Positions 25,734 through 34,704 of a stretch of 64,000 nucleotides of DNA are shown in pieces. Every line of letters begins with the position of its first letter. Position 1 is the stretch's first letter. Below the pieces are notes generated by a model. The model searched no databases. It was not told the DNA's origin and saw nothing but the letters and a program-made list of their open reading frames with translations. Origin of the DNA: Georgenia sp. TF02-10 (GTDB taxonomy: Bacteria; Actinomycetota; Actinomycetes; Actinomycetales; Actinomycetaceae); assembly GCF_022759505.1 (NCBI RefSeq), contig NZ_CP094289.1, positions 2,666,001 through 2,730,000 on the forward strand, written 5' to 3'. A program made the translations under genes and the position numbers.

Positions 25734-26749
25734 GCGCTCACCGCCGACGAGCCCGCCGTGACCGGCGTGGCCAGGGCCTCCCCGCCGAGGAGGCGGGCCA
25801 GCTCGTCGATCGCGTGGTTGCTCAGCCGGCGCGTCTCGGCGCCGAGGGAGCCGGCCACGTGCGGGGTGACCATGACGTTCGGCATCTCCAGGAGCGGGGA
25901 GCCCGGGGGCAGGGGCTCGGGGTCGGTCACGTCGAGGATGGCGTCCAGGCGGCCGGCGGCGCAGGCCGCGGCGAGGGCGTCGTGGTCGACGAGCGCCCCG
26001 CGGGCGGTGTTGATGAGGGTTGCCCCGGCGGGCAGGAGCGCGAGCTCGCGGGCGCCGATTATCCGGTACGTCGAGGGCAGGGCGGGGGCGTGCAGGGTGA
26101 GGATCTCCGCGGCCCGGAGCAGGTCGTCGAGCTCGACGAGCGTCCCGCCGGCGGCGGCGACGTCGGCGGGGTCCGCGTAGGGGTCGCTGACCAGGACCCG
26201 GCCGGTCCGCAGCACCCGGAGCAGGTCGACCACCCGCCGGCCGCTGCGGGAGAAGCCGACGACGCCGATGGTGCGCCCGACGTTGGACAGGTCGCGGCGG
26301 CGGTGGACGTCGGCCCAGCCGTTGCGCTCGGTGCGGGCGCGGGCGGCCAGGAACGGCGCCTTCTTCCCGGCCATGATGATCGCCGCGAGGGTGAACTCGG
26401 CCACCGGCACCGCGTTCTCCTCGGCGGCGGAGCTGACCAGGACGCCGCGCTGGTGGACGGCGTCGGTGACGATGCCGCGGACGCTCCCGGCGGCGTGCAG
26501 CACGGCGCGGAGGCGGGGGGCGGCGTCGAGCCGATCGGCGGTGAGGGTCGGGGCGCCCCAGGAGGTGAGCAGCACCTCGGCCTCCGCCAGGCGGGCCCGG
26601 GCGCCGGGGCTGTCCAGCTCGGCGACGGCGACCGGGTCGCCGAGGTCCGCGAGGGTCCCCAGGCGGTCCAGCTCGGCGGCGCCGAACTGCAGCGAGAAGG
26701 TCGCCGGGTCCATGGCCAGGAGCACATGGGGGCGAGGATGAGCTGTCAC
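25730..26749 (-). CDS. D-2-hydroxyacid dehydrogenase family protein
   Basis: A 339-residue NAD-dependent dehydrogenase of the PGDH/formate-dehydrogenase type. Features are the Rossmann motif VGRTIGVVGFSRSGRRVVDLLRVLRTGRVLVSDPYAD (about residues 165-205), the arginine strand ATLINTARGALVDHDALAAA with the catalytic Arg, the glutamate region DVTDPEPLPPGSPLLEMPNVMVTPHVAGS, and the catalytic His in TPHVAGS. GTG 26749 is used, as the homologous region begins here. It is the first gene of the long sugar operon, so reduction or oxidation of a sugar-derived 2-oxo/hydroxy acid is likely. Confidence 0.88.
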   Translation of the reverse strand: MTAHPRPHVLLAMDPATFSLQFGAAELDRLGTLADLGDPVAVAELDSPGARARLAEAEVLLTSWGAPTLTADRLDAAPRLRAVLHAAGSVRGIVTDAVHQRGVLVSSAAEENAVPVAEFTLAAIIMAGKKAPFLAARARTERNGWADVHRRRDLSNVGRTIGVVGFSRSGRRVVDLLRVLRTGRVLVSDPYADPADVAAAGGTLVELDDLLRAAEILTLHAPALPSTYRIIGARELALLPAGATLINTARGALVDHDALAAACAAGRLDAILDVTDPEPLPPGSPLLEMPNVMVTPHVAGSLGAETRRLSNHAIDELARLLGGEALATPVTAGSSAVSA

Positions 26750-26841
26750 GGGTGGCCCTTCACCGTCGAAGTTCGTTGGCGGCCGTCGGCGGCCGGGTGG
26801 TCGAAGTGCGATCAGGTCCGATCGGTACTGCGTCGGTCGGA

Positions 26842-26881
26842 ACCATAACCCGGTGATGCCTGCCACTGTCAAGCGCTTTCC
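26842..26881 (-). promoter_or_regulatory. Promoter and LacI-type operator of the 26.7-17.5 kb operon
   Basis: On the minus strand, TTGACA (26872-26867) and TATGGT (26847-26842) are 19 bp apart. The operator GGAAAGCGCTTGAC (26881-26868), with the palindromic core AAGCGCTT, overlaps the -35 box. It matches the core of the operators at 34705, 35021 and 38922. CGATCGGT-type repeats at 26818 and 26883 on the plus side may serve the divergent heparinase gene. No other gene lies in the 327-bp gap. Confidence 0.6.
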
Positions 26882-27076
26882 CGATCGGTTACGATCAGAC
26901 ATGATCAGGGGCGGACTGGTTGGCAGTTGCCCGGACCCGGGACGTCAGTACCGCCCGTCCCGCCAGCGAACCAGACCCGCGGAGCAGCCGGACCGAAGAC
27001 TGCCCCAGGCCCACCGCTACCCGCCCCGCCCGAACGACCGGCCCACCACTCGCCCCACGCCGAAGAGGAGCAGCGC

Positions 27077-29296
27077 ATGCACCGACGCACGGCCGAGGCG
27101 GGTGCCCGCCGTCCCGCTGCGCGGGGCCCGCTGCTCAGCGCCTGGGGGCCGCGAGCCAGCGCCGCGGCGCTGCGCACCTCCCTCCTCCCGCCGGGCGCGG
27201 CCCTGCCGGTCCCGGCCGCCACCGACCGCGCCTGCTGGGACGTGGCCGCCACGGGCACCGGCCGGGCCGGTCCCCGCCGCTCCGTCACGGGCCCAGCCAC
27301 GACCCGCCCGGCCGCCCGGGCCGACGCGCCCACCGCCCGGGCCGACCCGCCCACCGCCCGGGCCGTCCTCGCCCGGGCCGACCACGACGTCGGCCGGCCC
27401 TGGCCGCAGCCGACCGCCAGCCGCTACGCCCGCTACCATCGCGACGGCGACCGGGACGGCTACGAGCAGCTCGTCTTCGCCCGCCAGCACCGGCTCAGCC
27501 GCGCCGTCGTCGCGGCCGCCGTGGACCCGAGCCCGGCGCGGCTGGACGAGGTGGCCGACGGCGTCTGGGCCCTGTGCGAGCAGAGCTCGTGGTGCTGGCC
27601 CGCCCACGACGACACCCGGGCCGTGCACGGCGCCGTGCTGCCCACCGTCACCGACCCCTACCTCGACCTGGGCGCCGGGGAGGTCGTCGGCCAGCTCGCC
27701 TGGACCGACCACCTGCTCGGCGCCTTCCTGGACGAGCGCTATCCGGGGCTGCGGGACCGGGTCCGGCACGAGGCCCGGGTGCGCGTCCTGGACCCCTTCG
27801 TCCGGCGCCGGGACTGGCACTGGCTCGGGCTCGACGGGGACGTGCACAACTGGAACCCGTGGATCCACGGCAACCTCCTCCTCGCCGCGCTGGCCCTGGA
27901 GCCGGACCGGGCCGCCCGGGCCGACGTCGTCGCGCTCGTGATCGAGGGCCTGGACCGCTACGTCGCGTCCCTGCCCGCCGACGGGGCGGTCGACGAGGGC
28001 TACGCCTACTGGTGGAACGGGGCGTGCCGGACCCTGGAGGCGGCCGAGCTGCTGCAGCACGCCACCGGCGGGGCACTGGACGCCACCGGGGTGCCGGCGC
28101 TGCGCGCGACCGTCGCGTTCCCGCACCGCATGCACCTGGGCGCCGGGGCGGCCGGGGACTGGTACCTCAACCTGGGCGACGGGCCGGCCCGGCCCGGCCG
28201 GGCCCAGCCGTGGGACGTGCTGCACCGCTGGGCCCGGGACGTGGGCGACGACGACGCCCGCCGGCACGCCGCGTCCTACCGCACGCCCGGGGCCCCGGTG
28301 GGCCGGGAGGACGCCGGGCTCGGCCGGCTGGTGCGGGCGATGACCGACCGGGCCTGGGCGGCCGCCACACCCGCCCCGGCGCCGCTGGTGCGGGACGTGT
28401 GGCTGCCCTCCACCCAGGTGCTCCTCGCCCGCCGGGCCCGCGGCGACGCCTCGGTGACCCTGGCCGTCAAGGGCGGCCACAACGGCGAGCACCACAACCA
28501 CAACGACGTCGGCTCGGTGGTCGTCGCGGTCGACGGCGTGCCCGTCCTGGTCGACCCCGGCCGGCCGACCTACACGGCACGGACGTTCGGCCCGGACCGG
28601 TACGACCTGTGGCCGATGCAGAGCGACTGGCACAACGTCCCCCGGCTGCCCGGCACCGGGCAGGCCGCCGGGGCCCGGTTCGCCGCCCGCGACGTCACCG
28701 CCACGGTCGACGACGGCGCCGCCGGGCTCCGGCTCGACCTGGCCGGCGCGTACCCGGGGTACGAGGACGGCCGGTGGGTCCGCACCGCGACGCTGGACCG
28801 CGCGACCGGAGCCGTCGAGGTCCGCGACGAGTGGACGCTGCCGGCGCGGCCGGGGCCGGGCGCCGACGACGGCCGAACGGTGCCCGACCACGGCGAGGTG
28901 GCGCCCGACCACGGCGGGGCGGCGCCCGACCACGGCGGGGCGGCGCCCGACCACGGCGGGGCGGCGCTCGATGACGGCGGGCCGGCGCCCGACGCCGGCC
29001 AGCCGGTGCTCGACGACGGCGTGGCGGTGCGGTGGGTGCTCGCCGGGACGGTGATCCCCGCCGACGCGGGCCCCGGGACGCCGCCCCGGCTCGAGGTCCG
29101 TCCCCTGGACGGGGCCCGCGCTACCATCCTGACCTGGGAGGACGACCGCGTGGTCCCGACCCTGGAGACGAGAGCGCTGGAGGACCCGATGCTCTCGGCG
29201 GTGTGGGGCCCGACCCTGACCCGCCTGACGCTGCGCCCGACGACGGACGCCGGGCGAGCCGGGTCCCTCGTCCTGCGCGTGGAGGTGCGCCGATGA
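27077..29296 (+). CDS. Heparinase II/III-like protein
   Basis: A 739-residue polysaccharide lyase-like protein. The N-terminal alpha-helical barrel includes ARADHDVGRPWPQPTASRYARY, LDGDVHNWNPWIHGNLLLAALAL and VDEGYAYWWNGACRTLEAAELL. The C-terminal beta domain carries the family signature VKGGHNGEHHNHNDVGSVVVAVDGVPVLVDPGRPTYTARTFG. No signal peptide is seen, which suggests action on imported oligosaccharides. A linker at about residues 600-640 repeats the heptad PDHGGAA. ATG 27077 follows GAAGAGGAG. Its stop overlaps the next regulator gene. Close relatives degrade uronate glycans, but the substrate here is inferred. Confidence 0.85.
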   Translation: MHRRTAEAGARRPAARGPLLSAWGPRASAAALRTSLLPPGAALPVPAATDRACWDVAATGTGRAGPRRSVTGPATTRPAARADAPTARADPPTARAVLARADHDVGRPWPQPTASRYARYHRDGDRDGYEQLVFARQHRLSRAVVAAAVDPSPARLDEVADGVWALCEQSSWCWPAHDDTRAVHGAVLPTVTDPYLDLGAGEVVGQLAWTDHLLGAFLDERYPGLRDRVRHEARVRVLDPFVRRRDWHWLGLDGDVHNWNPWIHGNLLLAALALEPDRAARADVVALVIEGLDRYVASLPADGAVDEGYAYWWNGACRTLEAAELLQHATGGALDATGVPALRATVAFPHRMHLGAGAAGDWYLNLGDGPARPGRAQPWDVLHRWARDVGDDDARRHAASYRTPGAPVGREDAGLGRLVRAMTDRAWAAATPAPAPLVRDVWLPSTQVLLARRARGDASVTLAVKGGHNGEHHNHNDVGSVVVAVDGVPVLVDPGRPTYTARTFGPDRYDLWPMQSDWHNVPRLPGTGQAAGARFAARDVTATVDDGAAGLRLDLAGAYPGYEDGRWVRTATLDRATGAVEVRDEWTLPARPGPGADDGRTVPDHGEVAPDHGGAAPDHGGAAPDHGGAALDDGGPAPDAGQPVLDDGVAVRWVLAGTVIPADAGPGTPPRLEVRPLDGARATILTWEDDRVVPTLETRALEDPMLSAVWGPTLTRLTLRPTTDAGRAGSLVLRVEVRR
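28903..28970. repeat. 21-bp in-frame tandem repeat in the heparinase-like gene
   Basis: Three to four copies of a 21-bp unit encode (A)PDHGGAA in a linker between the catalytic and C-terminal parts. It is frame-neutral, as in the ThuA gene. Confidence 0.75.
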
Positions 29297-30567
29297 TCAC
29301 TGCCGAGCAGCGCCGGCAGCTGCCCGCGTCCCGCCGCGCCCTCCTCCTCGAGGCGCTGCACCGCGACGGCGCGGTCGCCGTCGCCGACCTCGTCGACGAG
29401 CTCGGCGTCAGCGCCGTGACCGTCCGCCGCGACATCGCCCAGCTGGTCCGGGAAGGGCGCGTCCGCCGCGTGCACGGCGGTGCCACGCTGCCCTGGGACG
29501 GTCCGCGGCTCCGCGCCGGTCAGCCCCGCGCCGACGGCGACCGTGCCAGCGACGGCAGCGGCCCCAGCAACGGCCACGCCACCGTCGCAAGCCCCGCCAG
29601 CACCGACGGCCACGCTCCCGCCCCCGACCGGGCCGCCGTCGGCCGCCCGGGCGGGACCGACCCGGACGGGACCCCGGCCACCGGCCACCTCGCCATGCTC
29701 GTGCCGTCGCTGGACTACTACTGGCCCAGCGTGGCCCGCGGCGCGGAGGAGGAGGCACGCCGCCACGGCCTGCGGGTCCTCCTGCGCGGGTCCTCCTACG
29801 ACAGCCCGGACGAACGGCCCCTGCTCGCCCGGCTCGCCGAGACCGACGGCGTCCGCGGCCTGCTCCTCGCGCCCAACATGGCCGGCCCGCACGCACCGGA
29901 CCTGGTCGAGTGGGTCGCCCGGTGCGGGCTGCCGGTGGTCCTGGTCGAGCGCGCCGCCACGCACGGGCCCCACCACCAGGCCCTGGAGTCGGCGGTCTCC
30001 GACCACGCGCTGGGCGCGGAGATGGCCGTGCGCCACCTCGCCGACCTGGGGCACCGCCGGATCGGCCTGGTCACCAGCCACCAGAGCCCGACCGCCCGGC
30101 ACGTGCGGACCGGGTGGGACCGGGCCCGCGCTGACCTCGACCTGGCCGCCGAGGAGACCGTGGAGGTGCGGCTGCCGGAGCGCCGCTCGGCCGGCTTCGA
30201 GGCGGCGGTGGCGGAGGTCCTGGCCGGGTGCCGCGCGACGTCCACCACCGCGCTGCTCGTCCACTCCGACCCCGAGGCGATGGCGGTCGTGCAGCACGCC
30301 GCGGACCGCGGGTGGTCGGTGCCCGGGGACCTGTCGGTCGTGGCCTACGACGACGAGGTGGCCGGCCTGGCGAGCCCGGCGCTCACCGCGGTGCGCCCGC
30401 CCCGGCGGGCCGTGGGCCGGGCGGCGGTCCAGCTGCTCGCCGCCCGGCTGGCCGAGCCGGACCGGCCGGTGCACCGCGTCCTGGTCAGCCCCGAGCTGGT
30501 CCTGCGCGAGTCGAGCGGGCCGCCGTCGTCCGGCGGCGACGCCGCGGCCACCGGGCGGTACCGGTGA
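29293..30567 (+). CDS. DeoR-type HTH fused to LacI-type sugar-sensor domain
   Basis: A 424-residue transcriptional regulator of chimeric build. Residues about 10-65 are a DeoR winged helix (RRALLLEALHRDGAVAVADLVDELGVSAVTVRRDIAQLVREGRVRRVHGGA). A low-complexity linker of about 60 residues follows. Then comes a periplasmic-binding-protein sensor of the LacI/GalR type (GHLAMLVPSLDYYWPSVARGAEEEARRHG, HLADLGHRRIGLVTSHQSPTARHVRTGWDRA, DLSVVAYDDEVAGLASPALTAVRPPRRAVGRAAVQLL). ATG 29293 overlaps the heparinase stop and its own stop overlaps the next LacI gene. It probably senses a product of the local glycan pathway. Confidence 0.88.
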   Translation: MITAEQRRQLPASRRALLLEALHRDGAVAVADLVDELGVSAVTVRRDIAQLVREGRVRRVHGGATLPWDGPRLRAGQPRADGDRASDGSGPSNGHATVASPASTDGHAPAPDRAAVGRPGGTDPDGTPATGHLAMLVPSLDYYWPSVARGAEEEARRHGLRVLLRGSSYDSPDERPLLARLAETDGVRGLLLAPNMAGPHAPDLVEWVARCGLPVVLVERAATHGPHHQALESAVSDHALGAEMAVRHLADLGHRRIGLVTSHQSPTARHVRTGWDRARADLDLAAEETVEVRLPERRSAGFEAAVAEVLAGCRATSTTALLVHSDPEAMAVVQHAADRGWSVPGDLSVVAYDDEVAGLASPALTAVRPPRRAVGRAAVQLLAARLAEPDRPVHRVLVSPELVLRESSGPPSSGGDAAATGRYR

Positions 30568-31637
30568 GCGGTCCGCCCGACGGCGTCCGGGCACGCCGCC
30601 GCGCCGCGCCGGCCGCCGGCGCGGTCACCCTCGCCGACGTCGCCCGCGCGGCCGGGGTGTCCGTGGCCACCGCGTCCCGGGCGATCAACGGCAGCGTCAA
30701 CCGGGCGGTGGGCGCCGAGCTGCGCGCGCGCGTGCTGGCCACGGCCGACCGGCTGGGCTACTCCCCCAACGCCCACGCCCAGGCGATGGCCCGGGGGCGC
30801 ACGGCGGCGCTCGGGCTGGTCGTGCACGACATCGCCGACCCGTACTTCTCCGCCATCGCCGCCGGGGTCACCGAGGCGGCGGACGAGGCCGGACTGCTGG
30901 TCACCCTGGCCAACACCAATCACGACGCCGACCGCGAGCTCGAGCTCGTCCGCACCCTGCAGAACCAGCGCGTCCGCGCGATGGTCCTGGTCGGCTCCCG
31001 CTCGGACGACGGCGCGGCGACCCTGCGGCTGCGGCGCGCCCTGGACGCCTACCAGGCCCGCGGCGGCACGGTGGCCCTGGTGAGCCAGCCGGTCCTCGGT
31101 GCCAGCACCGTCCGGATCGACAACGCCGGCGGCAGCGCCGAGCTGGCCCGCGCCCTGCACGGGCGCGGCTACCGCCGGTTCGCGGTCCTGACCGGGCCGC
31201 CGGAGAACCTCACCGCCCGGGACCGGGCCGCCGGCTTCGCCGCCGGCCTGGCCGAGCTGGGCGTGACCGTCCCGGCCGCCGCGCAGGTCCCCGGACCGCT
31301 GACCCGGGACGGCGGCCACGCCGCCATGGGCGAGCTGCTCGGCAGGCGCACCGGCGCCGAGGTCGTCTTCGCCGTCACCGACGTGATGGCGCTGGGCGCG
31401 ATGACGGCCGCCCGGGAGGCGGGCGTGGCGGTGCCGACCGAGACCGCCTTCGCCGGGTTCGACGACATCCCCACCCTGCAGGACGTCACCCCGGCGCTGA
31501 CCACCGTGCGGATCCCGATGCCGGAGATCGGCCGGCAGGTCACCCGGCTGGCGCTGGCGGACCCGGCCGAGGGGCCGCACGAGGTGGTGGTGGCCGGGGA
31601 GGTCGTGCTGCGGGCCTCCACGCCCGGTCCGGCCTGA
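30564..31637 (+). CDS. LacI-family transcriptional regulator
   Basis: A 357-residue LacI/GalR regulator. The HTH (VTLADVARAAGVSVATASRAINGSVNRAVGAELRARVLATADRLGYSPNAHAQAMARGRT, about residues 21-80) contains the hinge. The sensor part includes LGLVVHDIADPYFSAIAAGVTEAADEAGLLVTLANTN and FAGFDDIPTLQDVTPALTTVRIPMPEIGRQVTRLAL. GTG 30564 overlaps the previous stop (GTGA). Two consecutive sugar-sensing regulators in one operon with the heparinase-like gene suggest layered control. Either could bind the AAGCGCTT-core operators nearby. Confidence 0.9.
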   Translation: MSGPPDGVRARRRAAPAAGAVTLADVARAAGVSVATASRAINGSVNRAVGAELRARVLATADRLGYSPNAHAQAMARGRTAALGLVVHDIADPYFSAIAAGVTEAADEAGLLVTLANTNHDADRELELVRTLQNQRVRAMVLVGSRSDDGAATLRLRRALDAYQARGGTVALVSQPVLGASTVRIDNAGGSAELARALHGRGYRRFAVLTGPPENLTARDRAAGFAAGLAELGVTVPAAAQVPGPLTRDGGHAAMGELLGRRTGAEVVFAVTDVMALGAMTAAREAGVAVPTETAFAGFDDIPTLQDVTPALTTVRIPMPEIGRQVTRLALADPAEGPHEVVVAGEVVLRASTPGPA

Positions 31638-31645
31638 CGGCGCGG

Positions 31646-31700
31646 CCGGCTGACGGCTCGCAGCCGGTTGACGGCTCGCGGCCGGCTGACGGCTGCCGAC
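31646..31700. repeat. 18-bp tandem repeat, 3 copies
   Basis: GCCGGCTGACGGCTCGC-type units recur three times just after the LacI stop, before the convergent ABC ATPase gene. No function is visible. Confidence 0.5.
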
Positions 31701-31790
31701 CGGCCCGACGGCGTTACCCCGCGGGGCGGGCCTGGACCTGACCGCTGGTCAGGTTCCACCGGTCGACAACCGGCACTCAGTAACCAGCAG

Positions 31791-32609
31791 TCAGTCGGCG
31801 CCCTCCTGGGCGCCCAGCAGGTCCCGCACGCGGTTCGCCACGTGGGTGAACGTCGGGTCCTGCATCGTCTCGGCGTAGTCCCGCTCGCGGGGCAGCGGCA
31901 CGTCCTCGATCTCGAGGATCCGTCCGGGCCGGGGGCTCATCACGACGACACGGTTCGCGAGGTAGACCGCCTCGGCGACCGAGTGCGTGACCAGCAGGAC
32001 GGTAGTGCCGGTCCGCCGCCAGATCGCGTGGAGCTCGCGGTTCATCCGCTCGCGGGTGAGGGCGTCCAGGGCACCGAACGGCTCGTCCATGAGCAGGATG
32101 GCGGGCTCGTGGAGCAGGGCCCGGCACAGGGCGACCCGCTGCTGCATGCCGCCGGAGAGCTCGTGCGGCAGGGCCGACTCGAACCCGGACAGCCCGGTCA
32201 TCTCGATCAGCTCCGCGCACCGCTGCCGCGCCGCGGCCCGGGGCAGCCCGCGCATCTCGGCCTGGAGCATGATGTTCGCCCGCACGCTCCGCCACTCCAG
32301 CAGCGCGGGGCGCTGGAAGACGTAGCCGATGTCGTGCCGGGGCCCGGTGACGGGCTCCCCGTAGATCTCCACCAAGCCGGCCGAGTGCGGGATCAGCCCG
32401 GAGACCACCTTCAGCAGGGTGGATTTGCCGCACCCGGAGGGCCCGACGATGGTGACGAACTCTCCCGTCGCGACGTCCAGGTCGACGCCCTCGAGGGCCG
32501 TGACCCGGCGTCGCTGGGACGAGAAGGTGACTGCGGCGCCCCGGATGGCGACGGCCTTGTCGCCGCGGGCCGCCGGGCCGGTGTCCGGGCGGGTGGTCGT
32601 TGTGGTCAT
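31791..32609 (-). CDS. ABC transporter ATPase (nitrate/sulfonate/taurine-NMT1 type)
   Basis: A 272-residue ATPase. It has Walker A GPSGCGKST (about residues 56-64), the Q-loop region IGYVFQRPALLEWRSVRANI, signature LSGGMQQR, Walker B AILLMDEPFGALD and switch His in VLLVTHSVAEAVYLA. The LLEWRSVRAN and HSVAEAVYLANRVVVMSPRPG segments are typical of the SsuB/TauB/ThiZ group. It is the third gene of the permease-binding protein-ATPase operon, 19 bp after the binding-protein gene. It energises import of the ligand bound by the 32629-33672 product. Confidence 0.92.
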   Translation of the reverse strand: MTTTTTRPDTGPAARGDKAVAIRGAAVTFSSQRRRVTALEGVDLDVATGEFVTIVGPSGCGKSTLLKVVSGLIPHSAGLVEIYGEPVTGPRHDIGYVFQRPALLEWRSVRANIMLQAEMRGLPRAAARQRCAELIEMTGLSGFESALPHELSGGMQQRVALCRALLHEPAILLMDEPFGALDALTRERMNRELHAIWRRTGTTVLLVTHSVAEAVYLANRVVVMSPRPGRILEIEDVPLPRERDYAETMQDPTFTHVANRVRDLLGAQEGAD

Positions 32610-32628
32610 CGCGCTGGCCCCTCTCCGG

Positions 32629-33672
32629 TCAGCCCGCCGGGCTGAACGAGTCGTCGTAGTAGGTCTCCAGGTCCCCGCCGGGCTCGATGAGCCCCGCCTC
32701 GGCCAGCACGGCGAGGGTGTCGGCCCAGTCCTCGGGGTCGTTGACGCCCGGGGCGGCGTCCGCGGTGCGCTCCGTGGTCAGGAGGTCGATGGTCTGGGTC
32801 CACTGGTCCAGGAGCACGTCCTGCTCGGGCATCTGCGGGTCCTTGCCCTCCATCGCGGCCACCGCGTCCTCGGGGTTCTCCCGCGCGGCCTCGTGCGCCT
32901 CGGAGGTGGCGGCGACCATGCGCTCGACCAGGTCCGGGTCGTCCTCGATGGTCGAGGTGCTCACGACCAGGCCGTTGCTGAAGAAGCTCAGGCCCACGTC
33001 GGAGTACCGCAGGTAGGTCATCTCCTTGCCGCTCTTGGCCGCGATGGTCGGGCCCTGGTCGTGGGCGAAGCCGATGAGGCCGTCGACCTGGCCGGAGAGC
33101 AGAGCGGAGATCTTCCCGGCCGGGTCCAGGTTCTGCTGGTTGACGTCCCCCTCGGCGAGCCCGGCCGCCTCGAGGTACATCGGGAAGGTCGTCGTCGGCG
33201 CGTCGCCCGCCGAGACGGCGATCGTCTTGCCCTTGAGGTCGGCCGGCTCCTCGATGCCGGCGTCGGCGAAGACCTGCACGGCCGACGGCGTGGTCTGGAG
33301 GAAGACGCCGACGCTCTTCACCTCCACGCCGTTGTCGATGTTGCCGAGGACAGCGGGGGTGTCCGCCCAGCCGAAGTCGACCTCGCCGGCCCCGGCCGCC
33401 TGGGCGGTCTTCGTCGAGCCCTGGCCGGCCTCGATCTCGAGGTTGATCCCGTGCTCCTCGAAGATGCCCTCCTCGACGCCGTAGTAGAACGGTGCGTGCT
33501 CGCCGTAGGGGTACCAGTTGAGCATCAGGGTCACGTCGGTCGCGTCACCGGACGTACCGGATCCGCCCGCGGCGTCGGCGTCGGCATCGGTGCCGCCGCC
33601 GCACGCGGCGAGCGCCAGAATTGTCAGGGCGAGCGCGGCGCTGCCCGTGGTCTTGCGGATGGGACGAGTCAT
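32629..33672 (-). CDS. NMT1/THI5-like ABC substrate-binding lipoprotein
   Basis: A 347-residue binding protein with a lipoprotein signal (MTRPIRKTTGSAALALTILALAACGGG, lipobox LAAC) and an Asp/Ala linker. The mature start VTLMLNWYPYGEHAPFYYGVEEGIFEEHGINLEIEAGQG matches the NMT1/THI5-like fold used for hydroxymethylpyrimidine, riboflavin, taurine and similar ligands. VDFGWADTPAVLGNIDNGVEVKSVG, LKGKTIAVSAGDAPTTTFP and ISALLSGQVDGLIGFAHDQG also fit. ATG 33672. The gene lies between its permease and ATPase. No thiamine riboswitch is seen upstream. A LacI-type operator at the promoter points to a sugar-linked ligand instead. Confidence 0.88.
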   Translation of the reverse strand: MTRPIRKTTGSAALALTILALAACGGGTDADADAAGGSGTSGDATDVTLMLNWYPYGEHAPFYYGVEEGIFEEHGINLEIEAGQGSTKTAQAAGAGEVDFGWADTPAVLGNIDNGVEVKSVGVFLQTTPSAVQVFADAGIEEPADLKGKTIAVSAGDAPTTTFPMYLEAAGLAEGDVNQQNLDPAGKISALLSGQVDGLIGFAHDQGPTIAAKSGKEMTYLRYSDVGLSFFSNGLVVSTSTIEDDPDLVERMVAATSEAHEAARENPEDAVAAMEGKDPQMPEQDVLLDQWTQTIDLLTTERTADAAPGVNDPEDWADTLAVLAEAGLIEPGGDLETYYDDSFSPAG

Positions 33673-33798
33673 GGTTCGGGCTCCAGGGGTCGTGGGAGGG
33701 CTGCTTGTCTGTGGGCGCGGGCGCACGGCTGTGCGTCCGCGCGTCGGCTCACGCCGGTACGTCTGCGCGAGGAGTCACGCCGGTGCCGGCGGGAGGAC

Positions 33799-34680
33799 TC
33801 ATGCCTGGCCGATGACGGCGGCACCGGCCGCGCCGCGCCGGGAGGCGTGCCAGGGGATCAGGAGGTGCTCGGCGAGCTGGATCACGGCGAAGAGCAGGAT
33901 GCCCAGGACCGACATGATGACCAGGGCGGCGAAGAGCATCGCCGTGTCCATGGTGCCGTTGGCCTGGAGGATCACGTACCCCAGGCCCTCGTTCCCGCCG
34001 ACGAACTCGCCGACCACGGCACCGGTGACGGCCAGGGTCGCGGCGACCTTGAGCCCGGAGAGCAGCTGCGGGAGGGAGGCCGGGAACTGGATCTTCCGGA
34101 ACGTGTTGAACCGGCTCGCGCCCATCGTCTTGGCCAGGTCGAGGGTCTCCGGGTCCACCGACCGCAACCCGGCGAGCCCGGACACGACGATGGGGAAGAA
34201 CGCCATGAGCACGGCGATCGTCACCTTGGGGGCGACACCGAAGCCCAGCCACACCACGAACAGCGGCGCGACGGCGATCTTGGGGATCACCTGGGCGACC
34301 AGGATGATCGGGTACGCGGTCAGCTCGAGGTTCTTGGAGTAGACCATGAGGATGGCGACGAGCTCCCCGACGACGAAGGCGATGAGGAAGCCGAGGACCG
34401 TCTCGTAGGTGGTCACCCAGGTGTGGTCCATCAGGTACGCCCAGTGCTCCGCGCCGGTGCTCCAGGTATCCCCCGGGGAGGGCAGCACGTACGGCTTCAC
34501 CCAGCCCTGGGCGGTGACGAGCCACCACAGCGCGAGCGCAAGGACGAGGAAGGTGAGGGAGCGCCAGCTCCCCGCCCAGATCTGCCGGGCCCTGGCCCGC
34601 CCCGTCCGGGGCGACGCCGGTCGGTCCGGTCCCGGCGGGGGTGCCGCGGGGGAGGCTTCGACTGGTTGCAGCTGGGTCAC
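33799..34680 (-). CDS. ABC transporter permease (BPD type, SsuC/TauC-like)
   Basis: A 293-residue permease with six helices (SLTFLVLALALWWLVTAQGWV, VLGFLIAFVVGELVAILMVYS, IILVAQVIPKIAVAPLFVVWLGFG). The EAA-like loop is ETLDLAKTMGASRFNTFRKIQFPASLPQLLSGLKVAATLAV, characteristic of nitrate/taurine/NMT1 systems. GTG 34680 (TQLQPVEAS) has GGAG seven bases upstream and lies downstream of the promoter/operator at 34705-34756. An in-frame ATG at 34746 would place the start inside the promoter, so I reject it. First gene of the three-gene import operon. Confidence 0.88.
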   Translation of the reverse strand: MTQLQPVEASPAAPPPGPDRPASPRTGRARARQIWAGSWRSLTFLVLALALWWLVTAQGWVKPYVLPSPGDTWSTGAEHWAYLMDHTWVTTYETVLGFLIAFVVGELVAILMVYSKNLELTAYPIILVAQVIPKIAVAPLFVVWLGFGVAPKVTIAVLMAFFPIVVSGLAGLRSVDPETLDLAKTMGASRFNTFRKIQFPASLPQLLSGLKVAATLAVTGAVVGEFVGGNEGLGYVILQANGTMDTAMLFAALVIMSVLGILLFAVIQLAEHLLIPWHASRRGAAGAAVIGQA

Positions 34681-34704
34681 AACGATCTCCGCGTCATCGA
34701 GGAA

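Noticed and set aside
32629-34680. Thiamine precursor (HMP) transporter
   Set aside because: The fold fits, but no thiamine riboswitch precedes the operon and the LacI-type operator points to sugar control. Left as NMT1-type only.
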